Shown here: positions 49,032-57,896 of the stretch, piece by piece
Layout of the letters: every line of letters starts with the position of its first letter
How positions within the stretch are numbered: the stretch's first letter is position 1
Assembly (NCBI RefSeq): GCF_000252125.1
Contig: NZ_AHKF01000008.1
Coordinates: 62,001-126,000 of the forward strand
DNA from: Flavobacterium frigoris PS1
GTDB taxonomy: Bacteria > Bacteroidota > Bacteroidia > Flavobacteriales > Flavobacteriaceae
Reading direction: 5' to 3'
Length of the DNA stretch: 64,000 bases
Notes under the pieces: model-generated
Database searches by the model: none
What the model was told of the DNA's origin: nothing
What the model saw: the letters and a program-made list of their open reading frames with translations, nothing else
Made by a program: the position numbers and the translations under genes

Positions 49032-50387
49032 CTACTCAATTATTTTTTTAACCTCATCAAAATTCAAACCGCCATAATTACCAGAACTCATCAATAACAA
49101 AGCTGAATTATCAAAATTTAAATTAAATAAGTATTCTTTGAACTCTATTGGATTCGTATATATAATTAAATCTTTTCGGTTAAAAGCATTCGCAATTTGC
49201 TCATAGCTCACCTCTTCCAATTGTTTTATTTTGACAGCATCTGGTGAGTAAAAAACCACGGCTACGTCAGCATATTCTAATGCACCTTCGTATTCTTTTA
49301 GGAATTCGGCATTCAAACTACTGTACGTATGCAACTCTAAACAGGCCACCAAAGTGCGATCTGGGTATTGTTCTTTTACGGCTTTTGTAGTGGCTGCAAC
49401 TTTGCTAGGAGAATGCGCAAAATCTTTATATGCTACTTTATTTTCACCTTCGGCAATTTTTTCTAATCGTTTTGATGCTCCTTTAAAGCTGGCAATAGCT
49501 TCATAAAAATCGGCTTCATCGACTCCCATGTTTTGGCAAATCCATTTGGCTCCAGCCAAATTATTCAAATTATGCGCTCCAAAAACTTCAATAGGCATAT
49601 CTCCTTCAGGAGTTTCTAATAACGTCGTTCCATTTTCGACCTTATAATTAGGTGTCTGATACGCTAACTTTCGAATTGGATTCGTAGCTGCTTCAGCAAC
49701 ACGCTTTACTTCAGCATCATCTTCATTGTAAACGAGAATTCCCCCATTGGTAATTTTACCAATAAAAATTTCAAATTGCTCTACGTAATTTTCATACGTT
49801 GGAAAAACATTGATATGATCCCAAGCAATACCAGATAGTAAAGCAATATTAGGTTGGTACAAATGAAATTTAGGCCTTCTATCTATAGGCGACGATAAAT
49901 ACTCATCTCCTTCCAAGACAATAAAATCATTCTCCTCTGTAAGATGAACCATAGTATCAAAGCCTTCTAACTGTGCTCCCACCATATAATCCACTGCAAT
50001 GTCATGGTAATGCATTACATGGAGAATCATAGATGTAATAGTTGTCTTACCATGTGAACCTCCAATAACTACTCTTGTTTTATTTTTGGACTGTTCGTAT
50101 AAAAACTCAGGGTAAGAATAAATTTTCAAACCTAATTCCTGCGCTTTCAACAATTCTGGATTATCTGCTTTTGCATGCATTCCTAAAATCACTGCTTCAA
50201 TATCAGCTGTGATTTTTTCAGGAAACCAACCTAGTTCAGCTGGTAAAATTCCTTTTTTATCTAACCTTGATTTTGACGGCTCAAATATAGCATCATCACT
50301 TCCCGTTACCTGATACCCTTTATTGTGCAATGCTAATGCTAAATTATGCATTGCACTTCCTCCTATTGCGATGAAGTGTGTTTTCAT
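49032..50387 (-). CDS. mpl: UDP-N-acetylmuramate:tripeptide ligase (Mpl), Mur ligase family
   Basis: Attaches recycled murein tripeptide to UDP-MurNAc in the cytoplasm. The 451-residue protein starts MKTHFIAIGGSAMHNLALAL, with a Gly-rich nucleotide motif at the N-terminus like MurC. The ATP P-loop is GGSHGKTT (109-116), the central motif LLSGIAWDHINVFPTYENYV supplies the conserved Asp-His, and YKDFAHSPSKVAATTKAV begins the C-terminal domain. KDFAHSP in place of the MurC-type DDYGHHP favours Mpl over MurC. No other mur gene is adjacent. Confidence 0.88.
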   Translation of the reverse strand: MKTHFIAIGGSAMHNLALALHNKGYQVTGSDDAIFEPSKSRLDKKGILPAELGWFPEKITADIEAVILGMHAKADNPELLKAQELGLKIYSYPEFLYEQSKNKTRVVIGGSHGKTTITSMILHVMHYHDIAVDYMVGAQLEGFDTMVHLTEENDFIVLEGDEYLSSPIDRRPKFHLYQPNIALLSGIAWDHINVFPTYENYVEQFEIFIGKITNGGILVYNEDDAEVKRVAEAATNPIRKLAYQTPNYKVENGTTLLETPEGDMPIEVFGAHNLNNLAGAKWICQNMGVDEADFYEAIASFKGASKRLEKIAEGENKVAYKDFAHSPSKVAATTKAVKEQYPDRTLVACLELHTYSSLNAEFLKEYEGALEYADVAVVFYSPDAVKIKQLEEVSYEQIANAFNRKDLIIYTNPIEFKEYLFNLNFDNSALLLMSSGNYGGLNFDEVKKIIE

Positions 50388-50443
50388 TTTATTGTTCTAT
50401 TATGCGTTTATAGGTTGAATTGATTAACCGCGACAGCGATTAT

Positions 50444-51139
50444 CTATTTGCTTTTTTTTCTAAATTCTTCTAAGACCATTCTAGCCCGCTCCGGTTGATT
50501 CATTTTATTCTTATATAAGTCAGCTAACATTTGATAACCTACCTTAGAATAACCCGCTGAGATTCCTTTTTTATACTGTTGCTCGGCTGTTGCATATCGC
50601 TTAAAATACTCTTCAATATGTCCGCGAGACAAATAACCATCAACTGCAGACAGCTTCAGTAGTTCATTTGAATACCTTATCGCTTTTGTTTCGCTCCCTC
50701 CCACAATTCCAGGAAGCTTTAGATACAGTTCAATTAAAGCCCATCTAGAATCAATGTGCCCCGAATCTAATTCTATCGCTTTTTCAAAAGCTTCTTTGAT
50801 TTCATCAATCATTCCTAGGGCCCTGAACTTATTTACTTCCAAAGCATGCATCCCCTTCGCTCCTCCGTACTTATAAAAATAATCAGCTTCAGAAGGCTTC
50901 AACTCTATTAACTTTTTATAATAACTTATTGATTCCTCCCATGACTTATTATTTCCTGCAATATCCCCCAAATTTTCAATGATTTTTAAATTAGACGGAT
51001 TAGATTTTAATAGTGATTCAAAGATAGGTTTTGACTGTTCATATTTACCGTCGTCAAACAGCTTCTGTGCTTTATCAAAACTTGATTGGGCCAGCATCAT
51101 CAATGGAAATATCAAACAAATAATTAAGGTATGTTTCAT
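50444..51139 (-). CDS. Exported tetratricopeptide-repeat protein
   Basis: A 231-residue protein with a signal peptide (MKHTLIICLIFPLMMLAQ) followed by TPR units: SSFDKAQKLFDDGKYEQSKP, NPSNLKIIENLGDIAGNNKS, WEESISYYKKLIELKPSEAD, and later EAFEKAIELDSGHIDSRWAL. These scaffolds bind protein partners, probably in the periplasm. The partner is unknown. A -7 element ends three bases before its ATG, suggesting a leaderless message. Confidence 0.82.
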   Translation of the reverse strand: MKHTLIICLIFPLMMLAQSSFDKAQKLFDDGKYEQSKPIFESLLKSNPSNLKIIENLGDIAGNNKSWEESISYYKKLIELKPSEADYFYKYGGAKGMHALEVNKFRALGMIDEIKEAFEKAIELDSGHIDSRWALIELYLKLPGIVGGSETKAIRYSNELLKLSAVDGYLSRGHIEEYFKRYATAEQQYKKGISAGYSKVGYQMLADLYKNKMNQPERARMVLEEFRKKSK

Positions 51140-51142
51140 TTT

Positions 51143-51150
51143 TCAAAAAT
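51143..51150 (-). promoter_or_regulatory. Candidate leaderless promoter of the TPR gene
   Basis: On the minus strand TATTTTTG ends three bases before the ATG at 51139, so transcription should start at or beside the start codon. No -33 TTG was found at normal spacing. Confidence 0.4.
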
Positions 51151-51272
51151 AAGGAAATTTTAAAGGAATAGAAAAGATTTTTATTTAACATTAGAACTTA
51201 AAACCATCGATTAGAATTGAAATTATAATGTATTAGAAAACTTTAAAACATTTTACCATAACATAGGACAAT

Positions 51273-51280
51273 TACTTTTG
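51273..51280 (+). promoter_or_regulatory. -7 element of the glycosyltransferase gene
   Basis: TACTTTTG matches the consensus; TTA (51253-51255), 17 bases upstream, is a near match to the -33 TTG. The leader would be about 70 bases. Confidence 0.45.
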
Positions 51281-51355
51281 TAGTAAACAAACCCGGAAAA
51301 ACTAAACTATTATTTAAAACGAGATGATCCTCAACTCATTAAACAAATAGCATAT

Positions 51356-52345
51356 ATGAAAATATTTTATGCGATACAAGCCACCGGAAACGGACATATC
51401 AGTAGAGCCATGCAACTTTATCCTTATTTGCAAAAATTCGGGACTATCGATTTTTTTTTAAGCGGAAACAATGCCAGCCTTGATATAAAACTACCTGTAA
51501 AGTTTAAAAGCAAAGGATGCAGCCTTCATTATAGTAAATGCGGCGGACTCGACTATTGGAATATTGTCAAAAACATCAAACCACGCCAAATGTATAAAGA
51601 TGCTGACGCATTACCATTGAAAAATTATGATGTAATAATTAATGATTTTGACTCAATTACATCGTTGGCCTGCAAATTACAAAATGTACAGTCAGTCCAA
51701 TTTGGACATCAAGCCAGTTTTATCTCTGAACACACTCCAAGACCAGAAAAAAAAAGCTTTATGGGCGAAATGATTCTCAAACACTACGCCCCTTCACCTA
51801 AAAATATTGGCTTGCACTTTGAAAACTACGATAGCTTTATTCGCCCTCCTATCATCAAAGATCAAATTATAGAAGCTGAACCAAAAAATCTAGAACACAT
51901 TACCGTATACCTCCCTTCATTTGACAAAGACTGCTTAGAGAAAGCGTTCAATAAAGTAAACCAAGTTCATTTTCATTGGTTTTTAAATGATGTAGAATCT
52001 CCATACACCATTAGAAATATTACCTACTATCCAGTCAATCAAAAAAAATTCAATAAAAGCTTAATCAACTGTGAAGGAATAATTACAGGCGGCGGATTTG
52101 AAACTCCTGCAGAAGCGCTTTATCTTAAAAAGAAAATTCTTAGCATACCTATTCGCAATCATTACGAACAAGAATGTAATGCCGCAGCTTTAAAAAAACT
52201 AGGCGTCCCTGTTGTTTATGATGTTGAAGACGACTTTAATTTAATTATCGAAAGCTGGCTCGACAAAGAGATCCTCTATCCTACAATAAAAGCTAATAAT
52301 ATCCCAGAAACACTTGAGTATTTATTTGACACCTACAAAGACTAA
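51356..52345 (+). CDS. Glycosyltransferase of the Glyco_trans_1_3 type
   Basis: A 329-residue GT-B fold protein. MKIFYAIQATGNGHISRAMQ carries the Gly-His substrate loop, and the C-terminal donor-binding motif is GIITGGGFETPAEALYLKKK with IPIRNHYEQECNAAALKKLG. These resemble the MurG-like family represented by archaeal MJ1255 (PF13528). Acceptor and donor are unknown; a nucleotide-sugar donor is assumed. It stands alone, with a divergent TPR gene upstream and a repeat element downstream. Confidence 0.8.
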   Translation: MKIFYAIQATGNGHISRAMQLYPYLQKFGTIDFFLSGNNASLDIKLPVKFKSKGCSLHYSKCGGLDYWNIVKNIKPRQMYKDADALPLKNYDVIINDFDSITSLACKLQNVQSVQFGHQASFISEHTPRPEKKSFMGEMILKHYAPSPKNIGLHFENYDSFIRPPIIKDQIIEAEPKNLEHITVYLPSFDKDCLEKAFNKVNQVHFHWFLNDVESPYTIRNITYYPVNQKKFNKSLINCEGIITGGGFETPAEALYLKKKILSIPIRNHYEQECNAAALKKLGVPVVYDVEDDFNLIIESWLDKEILYPTIKANNIPETLEYLFDTYKD

Positions 52346-52400
52346 AACAATCTTAAATTTGGCACTTTTCAGGGGCTAACCCTCCAAAAAAGGGAGGGTC

Positions 52401-52465
52401 GGGCTATTTGTTACAATCTTTTTGAGTTAAAAAAACTCAAAAAAGGATTTCCACTACTATCCCTT
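52401..52465 (-). repeat. Intergenic repeat, inverted copy
   Basis: In reverse orientation the core reads GGATAGTAGTGGAAATCC, then a hairpin (GAGTTT with AAACTC), then AAAAAGATTGTAACAAATAG. This matches the inner arms of the copy at 44774. The outer right end is replaced by a separate CCCTCC / GGAGGG hairpin (52380-52398) that directly follows the glycosyltransferase gene. Confidence 0.65.
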
Positions 52466-52590
52466 ATCCAAAAAACTAATCGGGATAAAATCACAATTCT
52501 TTCAACTAACAATAATTTGCCAAAACAGACCAAACAACAGCAGTTCTCTATTTTTTTATTAAATTAGCTTGCAATAGTAAAAAATAACAC

Positions 52591-53052
52591 ATGAAAACAT
52601 TAAACGAATGGTTTGAAGAATACAGCGTAAGCCATAAAAATCGAACCAATAAAAAGATTCATTACATCTGTGTGCCTTTAATCTTTTTTTCGGTAGTTGG
52701 ACTGTTTATGAGTATTCCAAGCCAAATTCTAAATCCACTCGCTTCAGTACATCCCGTTTTGGCTAATTGGGCTTTTATAGTTTTAGTTTTTATCCTGCTT
52801 TTTTATTTTAGATTATCAATAATAATGGGGTTAAAAATGCTTGTTTTTACTACAATTTGTCTGATTGGAAATTACATTATCGCTCAATCATTACCTTTAT
52901 TATGGTTTTCTATTGCAGTATTTACTGTAGGCTGGATTGGTCAATTTTATGGACACAAGATTGAAGGTAAGAAGCCCTCTTTTATAAAAGATTTACAGTT
53001 TTTACTCATTGGACCAGCCTGGGTTATTCACTCCGTATTTCAGATGAATTAA
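52591..53052 (+). CDS. Mpo1-like (DUF962) membrane protein
   Basis: A 153-residue protein with about four transmembrane segments. SHKNRTNKKIHYICVPLIFF and GWIGQFYGHKIEGKKPSF carry the His residues that, in yeast Mpo1, bind iron for alpha-oxidation of 2-hydroxy fatty acids. GPAWVIHSVFQMN ends it. The bacterial reaction is not established. It lies between a repeat element and an alpha-2-macroglobulin relic and has no operon partner. Confidence 0.82.
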   Translation: MKTLNEWFEEYSVSHKNRTNKKIHYICVPLIFFSVVGLFMSIPSQILNPLASVHPVLANWAFIVLVFILLFYFRLSIIMGLKMLVFTTICLIGNYIIAQSLPLLWFSIAVFTVGWIGQFYGHKIEGKKPSFIKDLQFLLIGPAWVIHSVFQMN

Positions 53053-53071
53053 AAACTATTTAATATCATAA

Positions 53072-53431
53072 AAAAAAAGCACCACCAGAGGAGCTGTTTT
53101 AACTAAATTAAACAGAGATTTGACTATTGGCGACCTAGTTACTGTACGATTAATTATTTCGACGAAAGAAGACATGGAGTCTGTAAATTTAAAAGACATC
53201 AGAGCATCTAGCCTTGAACCTGTGGATGTTTTATCTGGTACCAATACAAAGATCCCTTAGGTTTTTTACAAAAGTACTAAAGATACTGCCTTTGACAAAA
53301 TTAATAAAGGTACTTACGTCTTAGAGTATGACATAAGGGTAAATAACAAAAGAAGTTTTTCTAACGGAATTACGACAATACAAAGTATGTATGATCCTGA
53401 ATTATGAGCCACAGCAATGGAATCCAAATAA
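53072..53431 (+). pseudogene. C-terminal relic of a bacterial alpha-2-macroglobulin
   Basis: One frame reads LNRDLTIGDLVTVRLIISTK, SVNLKDIRASSLEPVDVLSG, an in-frame TAG (53258), FYKSTKDTAFDKINKGTYVL, EYDIRVNNKRSFSNGITTIQ and SMYDPEL before TGA (53405). The order and wording match the C-terminal domain of bacterial alpha-2-macroglobulins, whose usual motifs are KDMRASGFEP, KGTYVFEY and FSNGITTIQ followed by MYAPEF. There the domain ends a protein of roughly 1,800-2,000 residues; everything upstream is gone here. A few residues after STKD also seem deleted. No start codon belongs to it. Confidence 0.85.
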
Positions 53432-53456
53432 AAGTGGAGAACTAAATTAATCGAAA

Positions 53457-53495
53457 AGCAAAAAACCGTTTCAATTACTTGAAACGGTTTTTCTA
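53457..53495. terminator. Bidirectional terminator after obgE
   Basis: A perfect 13-base-pair stem (53461-53473 with 53480-53492) with a six-base loop lies 25 bases after the obgE stop and just past the alpha-2-macroglobulin relic. Flanks suit termination in both directions, so the lost gene may once have shared it. Confidence 0.9.
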
Positions 53496-53519
53496 TTTTA
53501 ATAAAATCTAAACCACTAT

Positions 53520-54521
53520 TTAGTCATTCAACATTTTCCATAGTTTATCTTTCAACTCTGTTAACCCTTGTTGAGCTACAGATGAAATAAACATATAAGG
53601 AATCCCTTTAAAGGAAACATCCAATTCTTCTTTTAGTTCTGCTCTCAGTTCATCATCTAGCATATCACATTTTGATATTACCAATAGACGTTCTTTATCC
53701 AACATTTCTGGGTTATATTTTGTCAACTCGTTTACCAAAATATCATATTCTCCTTTGATATCCGGAGTATCAACAGGCACAAGAAACAATAAGGTTGAGT
53801 TACGCTCAATATGACGCAAGAAATAATGCCCCAATCCTTTTCCTTCAGCAGCACCTTCAATGATTCCAGGAATATCAGCAATTACAAAAGATTGAAAATC
53901 TCTGTATGCAACAATCCCAAGATTTGGCTTAAGCGTTGTAAACGGATAATCTGCGATTTTTGGTTTAGCAGAAGTCAATACAGATAGCAATGTCGATTTT
54001 CCTGCATTAGGAAATCCAACTAAACCTACATCAGCCAAAACCTTAAGTTCTAGAATAACATCCATTTCAGTTCCAGGCAATCCCGGTTGCGAATATCTTG
54101 GAGTTTGATTTGTAGAACTTCTAAAGTGCCAGTTTCCTAATCCACCTTTACCACCTCTGGAAAGAATTTGCTTTTCACCATTTTCAGTGATTTCAAATAA
54201 TATTTCGCCAGTTTCTTTATCTCTAACAACAGTTCCTAAAGGTACTTCAATAAACTTGTCATCTCCATCAGCCCCAGTACTCCTGTCACCACCACCATCA
54301 CCACCGTATCCAGCTTTAATGTGACGGGCAAATTTCAGGTGAAACAAGGTCCAAAGCCCTTTATTTCCCACAAGATAAACGTGTCCACCACGTCCACCAT
54401 CTCCACCATCTGGGCCACCTTTTTCAATAAATTTCTCTCTGTGCAAATGCGTAGATCCTTTTCCTCCTTTTCCGGATGAAACAAATATTTTTACGTAATC
54501 TACGAAATTCCCTTCAGTCAT
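53520..54521 (-). CDS. obgE: GTPase Obg (CgtA)
   Basis: Ribosome-associated GTPase linked to 50S assembly and stress response. The 333 residues have a Gly-rich N-terminal OBG fold ([32 protein letters not shown]), then the G domain with P-loop GFPNAGKST (169-177), switch [13 protein letters not shown]3 [20 protein letters not shown] and G4 VISKCDML. The poorly conserved C-terminal OCT domain is absent. In related genomes obg is near adk and hpt; here a CBS-domain gene lies between. Confidence 0.96.
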   Translation of the reverse strand: MTEGNFVDYVKIFVSSGKGGKGSTHLHREKFIEKGGPDGGDGGRGGHVYLVGNKGLWTLFHLKFARHIKAGYGGDGGGDRSTGADGDDKFIEVPLGTVVRDKETGEILFEITENGEKQILSRGGKGGLGNWHFRSSTNQTPRYSQPGLPGTEMDVILELKVLADVGLVGFPNAGKSTLLSVLTSAKPKIADYPFTTLKPNLGIVAYRDFQSFVIADIPGIIEGAAEGKGLGHYFLRHIERNSTLLFLVPVDTPDIKGEYDILVNELTKYNPEMLDKERLLVISKCDMLDDELRAELKEELDVSFKGIPYMFISSVAQQGLTELKDKLWKMLND

Positions 54522-54678
54522 AACTCTTTTCTTTTACTTCGACATTGATCTAAAATACCAAACAGCCACTTGCTGTTCTCCTCGTAATTTTAAATCCTCT
54601 GTACTCTTTTTTTTAGTATTCAATATTCAGTTGTCGTATTCAGCACTTTTTCTATACTTTAAATACGGCAAGTTATTT

Positions 54679-55953
54679 TTATTTCCGCAATGATTTCACC
54701 ATTACTTTATCAATCTTCACTCCATCCATGTCTATGACTTCCAATTCAAATTTATGCCAGATCAATTTTTGTCCTTGTTTTGGTATATGTGAAAGCTCCG
54801 TCATTATTAATCCACTGACCGTAGTCACATTGTAATCATTTATTAATTCGTCCAGCTCAAAGTAGGTTAGAAAGTCATGCAAGGAATAATGTCCGTCGAC
54901 CAACCAGCTTCCATCTTCTCTTTCAACCAATTGAAAATCCTCTTTATCAAATTCTGAAGCGTCACCCACCAATGCTTCCAAAATATCATTCAACGTTATC
55001 ACACCTTGAAAAATACCATACTCATCAGCCACAAAAGCGTAATGAATATTCGTTTTCTTAAATTTCTCTAAGGCTTTGTAAGCAGTTGTATGCTCCATCA
55101 TAAATGGAGCTTCTGTCATGATCTCAGATAAATTGATGTTTTCATCATCGATGTGAGCAAAAATATTTTTTAAATTCACAACACCTACAATGTCATCATA
55201 ATCTTTCCCATAAACTGGATAAATAGAATGCAACTCTTGTAACATGTATTCCTTTATCTGAGCTTTATTTGAATGTAAGGGCAAAAAAATAACTGATTTT
55301 CTATGGGTCATCAAAGAGTTAACTCTTCTATCCCCAATATGAAAAACACGCTCTACAATATCCTGTTCAATTTCCTGAACTTCTCCGCCTTCTGTTCCTT
55401 CTCTAATAAAAGCCTTAATCTCCTCTTCTGTTACCTTACCGTCTGTATTAGGCTTTATCTGTAACACTTTCAATAAAAATTCCGTTGCTTGCGTTAACAA
55501 CCAAATAAATGGCGCCGTTACGATCGAAACCATCTTCATAGGCATAGCTACGGCTTTAGCAATAGCAACAGGGTGATTCATCCCGATCCTTTTAGGCAAC
55601 AACTCTCCTAACACTAGTGAGAAAAAAGTTAATATCACAACAACTATTCCTACTGCAATGGTATGTGCATACGGTGTCATTATAGCAAACGTTTTGACAA
55701 AAGTCTCTACATTCATTGTTATCCTATCACCACTATAGATTCCTGTCAGGATTCCTATCAGTGTTATTCCAATTTGAACAGTGGACAAAAATTTGTTTGG
55801 CGAATTAGCTAACTCCAAAGCGATTTTAGCGCTTTTATTTCCCTTTTTTGCAGCCGTTTCTAATCTATTTTTCCTCGCTGAAATCAATGCGATTTCAGAC
55901 ATGGAGAAAACCCCATTCAATAGTATTAAAAAAAATATTATTAGTATTTCCAT
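54679..55953 (-). CDS. CorC/HlyC-type membrane protein with CNNM and CBS domains
   Basis: A 424-residue membrane protein: CNNM domain with about four transmembrane segments (1-190; LILLNGVFSMSEIALISARK, FLSTVQIGITLIGILTGIYS), a CBS pair (about 210-335; YVMTHRKS-like region here VNSLMTHRKSVIFLPLHSN, YAFVADEYGIFQGVITLNDI), and a C-terminal CorC_HlyC domain (DGSWLVDGHYSLHDFLTYFE). Relatives take part in magnesium or other cation export. GldE of gliding bacteria belongs to the same superfamily, but nothing here specifically supports that name. A repeat element separates it from adk. Confidence 0.88.
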   Translation of the reverse strand: MEILIIFFLILLNGVFSMSEIALISARKNRLETAAKKGNKSAKIALELANSPNKFLSTVQIGITLIGILTGIYSGDRITMNVETFVKTFAIMTPYAHTIAVGIVVVILTFFSLVLGELLPKRIGMNHPVAIAKAVAMPMKMVSIVTAPFIWLLTQATEFLLKVLQIKPNTDGKVTEEEIKAFIREGTEGGEVQEIEQDIVERVFHIGDRRVNSLMTHRKSVIFLPLHSNKAQIKEYMLQELHSIYPVYGKDYDDIVGVVNLKNIFAHIDDENINLSEIMTEAPFMMEHTTAYKALEKFKKTNIHYAFVADEYGIFQGVITLNDILEALVGDASEFDKEDFQLVEREDGSWLVDGHYSLHDFLTYFELDELINDYNVTTVSGLIMTELSHIPKQGQKLIWHKFELEVIDMDGVKIDKVMVKSLRK

Positions 55954-55960
55954 ATTATTT

Positions 55961-56102
55961 TAGCCCAGATCGCAGTGAAAAGCCCACAGTCTTGTTGTAC
56001 CATTTTTATTAGTGACGAAAAGCGACTAAAAGAAGCTTTATGGGTACTTTATAAAATAGACAACGGGACGAAGACTTGCAACGTACAGCTGGTAATTGCT
56101 CC
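55961..56102 (+). repeat. Intergenic repeat, long copy touching the adk stop codon
   Basis: It begins TAGCCCAGATCGCAGTGAAA and ends ACTTGCAACGTACAGCTGG plus TAATTGCTCC, whose last base is part of the adk stop codon. The ends match the 44774 copy but the centre (55985-56075) is unrelated and longer. It fills the gap between adk and the CorC-type gene. Confidence 0.75.
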
Positions 56103-56674
56103 TATAAATTATCTATAACGGTACTTAAACGCTCCGTAATCTCTTGGATTGTTCCTATTCCATTTACGGCGTAAAACTTTCCTTGTTCATTATAATACCC
56201 CATCAGTGGAGCTGTTTTTTCGTTATATTCTTGGTAACGATTTCTTATTTTATCTTCATCTTGATCGTCAATTCTACCACTTGTTTTTCCTCTTTCTAAC
56301 AAACGTTGAATCAAGATTTCATCATCTGCTTCTAGTGCAACTGTAGCATCAACTTTTGACCCAATTGACTCAAGAAAAGCATCCAAAGCTTCAGCTTGTG
56401 AAATTGTTCTTGGGTAGCCATCAAATAAAATTCCGTTTGTATCTGGATGTTTATTTACCTCATCAATCAGCATTTTTGTTGTCAATTCATCTGGCACCAA
56501 ATCTCCGGCATCCATATAAACTCTCGCTTGCTTCCCAAGGTCAGTGTCATTTTTCAAATTGAAACGAAACACATCACCAGTAGATATATGTGTTAAATTG
56601 TATTTTTCTTTCAAAAATTCTGCTTGAGTACCCTTTCCTGCTCCTGGTTTTCCAAATAAAACGATGTTGATCAT
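56102..56674 (-). CDS. adk: Adenylate kinase
   Basis: Interconverts ATP plus AMP with two ADP. The 190-residue protein is the short form without a full lid zinc cluster. The P-loop is FGKPGAGKGT (7-16), the AMP-binding region HISTGDVFRFNL and DGYPRTISQAEAL, and the lid Arg region RLLERGKTSGRIDDQ. Its stop codon is the end of an intergenic repeat, so the 3' end may have been shaped by that insertion. It lies 22 bases after hpt. Confidence 0.96.
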   Translation of the reverse strand: MINIVLFGKPGAGKGTQAEFLKEKYNLTHISTGDVFRFNLKNDTDLGKQARVYMDAGDLVPDELTTKMLIDEVNKHPDTNGILFDGYPRTISQAEALDAFLESIGSKVDATVALEADDEILIQRLLERGKTSGRIDDQDEDKIRNRYQEYNEKTAPLMGYYNEQGKFYAVNGIGTIQEITERLSTVIDNL

Positions 56675-56696
56675 AATGTGTGTTGAGTAGTTGTAG

Positions 56697-57227
56697 TTAT
56701 TCTTTTAGTTTATATACTTCTGGTAAATTTCTTCCAAGTCCATCATAATCCAAGCCATATCCAACAATAAATTTATTTGGAATTCTGATTCCAACATAAT
56801 CGATCTTGATATCTTTTTTGTATGCTTCAGGTTTAAAGAAAAGCGTAGCTATTTTAAAATGTTTGACATTTTGTTTTTTGAATAATTCCTTTAGTTCAAC
56901 CAAAGTATTACCCGTATCTACAATATCTTCAATGATAACAACTGATCGACCAGTTAAATCCTGGTTTAAACCAATTAATTGTTTGACCTCATCTGTCGAG
57001 GAAGTACCCTCATAAGAAGCCATTTTTATAAAACTTACTTCGCAGGGTTTTGTGTATTTTTTCATGAAGTCAGAAACTACCATAAAAGAGCCATTTAAAA
57101 CGCCTACAAACACTGGTGTTTCGTCTATAAAATCGTCTTCCACTTGTTGTACCATTTTTGTGATGGCAAACTCTATTTCTTTAGCAGAAATAAACGGAAC
57201 AAATTGTTTATCGTGAAGTTGAATCAT
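56697..57227 (-). CDS. hpt: Hypoxanthine phosphoribosyltransferase
   Basis: Purine salvage enzyme making IMP or GMP from PRPP. The 176-residue form from MIQLHDKQFVPFISAKEIEF (57227) is preferred over an upstream in-frame ATG at 57278, which would overlap the promoter. The PRPP-binding motif is VVIIEDIVDTGNTL, and VGVLNGSFMVVSDFM and the C-terminal FIVGYGLDYDGLGRNLPEVY are family features. It is followed by adk, which makes the same pathway's nucleotides usable. Confidence 0.95.
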   Translation of the reverse strand: MIQLHDKQFVPFISAKEIEFAITKMVQQVEDDFIDETPVFVGVLNGSFMVVSDFMKKYTKPCEVSFIKMASYEGTSSTDEVKQLIGLNQDLTGRSVVIIEDIVDTGNTLVELKELFKKQNVKHFKIATLFFKPEAYKKDIKIDYVGIRIPNKFIVGYGLDYDGLGRNLPEVYKLKE

Positions 57228-57251
57228 TATTATCCTATTTAAAATAATGGG

Positions 57252-57278
57252 CAAAGATAGGAATTTCTGAGTTGCCAA
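57252..57278 (-). promoter_or_regulatory. Candidate promoter of hpt-adk
   Basis: On the minus strand TTG (57278-57276), a 16-base spacer and TATCTTTG (57259-57252). The -7 match is full; the spacer is one base shorter than the usual range. Start near 57247, leader about 20 bases. Confidence 0.5.
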
Positions 57279-57324
57279 TTCGTTTTTAAAACTATAAGAA
57301 TAAGGTACAATTAAAAATATTAGC

Positions 57325-57332
57325 TATTTTTG
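57325..57332 (+). promoter_or_regulatory. -7 element before the unknown gene at 57340
   Basis: TATTTTTG matches the consensus and ends seven bases before the ATG, implying a leader of only a few bases. No -33 TTG was found at normal spacing. Confidence 0.4.
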
Positions 57333-57339
57333 ACCATAG

Positions 57340-57870
57340 ATGAATAGCGAATTTTATAAAAATGTAGTAAATAGCTCTGCCTATCGATCAAGTCGAGACG
57401 AAAACGCACAGCTTATTTTGACTAACTCGCAGTTATTCCCACATCTATTCGCGATTGCTTTTAACACTGGGGACAAAAACCACCACAAGGCCTGTTGGAT
57501 TCTGGAGTTAGTACTTGAAAAGCAGCCCCATCTACTGAGCGATTACCTTGATGATTTTTGTGAAAATCTTTCAAAATTCAGCAACGAAAGTGCCTTGCGT
57601 CCAATTTCAAAAATCTGCATGTTTCTTAGCCAGCATATTTCCTTGACTCCTTTACAAGAGGAACAAATTACGGAAAAATGTTTTGACTGGCTTATTCAGG
57701 AAAAATGTAAAGTAGCGACAAAAGCCTACTCCATTCGAACCTTGTATGAGCTAGGCAAAAAACAAGATTGGATTTATCCTGAATTGAAACGTATTCTTAC
57801 TGATGATTACAGAAAACATACTGCTGCTTACAAAGCTGTAGCAAGAGAAATTTTGAAGAAAATAAAATAG
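57340..57870 (+). CDS. Conserved helical protein of unknown function upstream of purK
   Basis: A 176-residue protein without signal or membrane segment. It is helical and rich in paired helices of HEAT-like spacing (HHKACWILELVLEKQPHLLS, SALRPISKICMFLSQHIS, VATKAYSIRTLYELGKKQDW). Relatives in Flavobacteriaceae are sometimes labelled adenylosuccinate lyase; no lyase signature is present here, so I do not accept that name. It is divergent from hpt and 56 bases before purK on the same strand. Function unknown. Confidence 0.7.
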   Translation: MNSEFYKNVVNSSAYRSSRDENAQLILTNSQLFPHLFAIAFNTGDKNHHKACWILELVLEKQPHLLSDYLDDFCENLSKFSNESALRPISKICMFLSQHISLTPLQEEQITEKCFDWLIQEKCKVATKAYSIRTLYELGKKQDWIYPELKRILTDDYRKHTAAYKAVAREILKKIK

Positions 57871-57896
57871 CATTTCTCTGTTTGCGCTATATAAAG

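Noticed and set aside
54679..55953. Naming the CorC-type gene gldE
   Set aside because: The domain order is shared by all CNNM-CBS-CorC proteins and no gliding gene is adjacent.
57228..57278. Upstream start of hpt at 57278
   Set aside because: The extra 17 residues overlap the promoter-like elements and lack family similarity.
57340..57870. Naming the gene upstream of purK adenylosuccinate lyase
   Set aside because: Too short and without the lyase signature loop; the protein is a helical repeat type.
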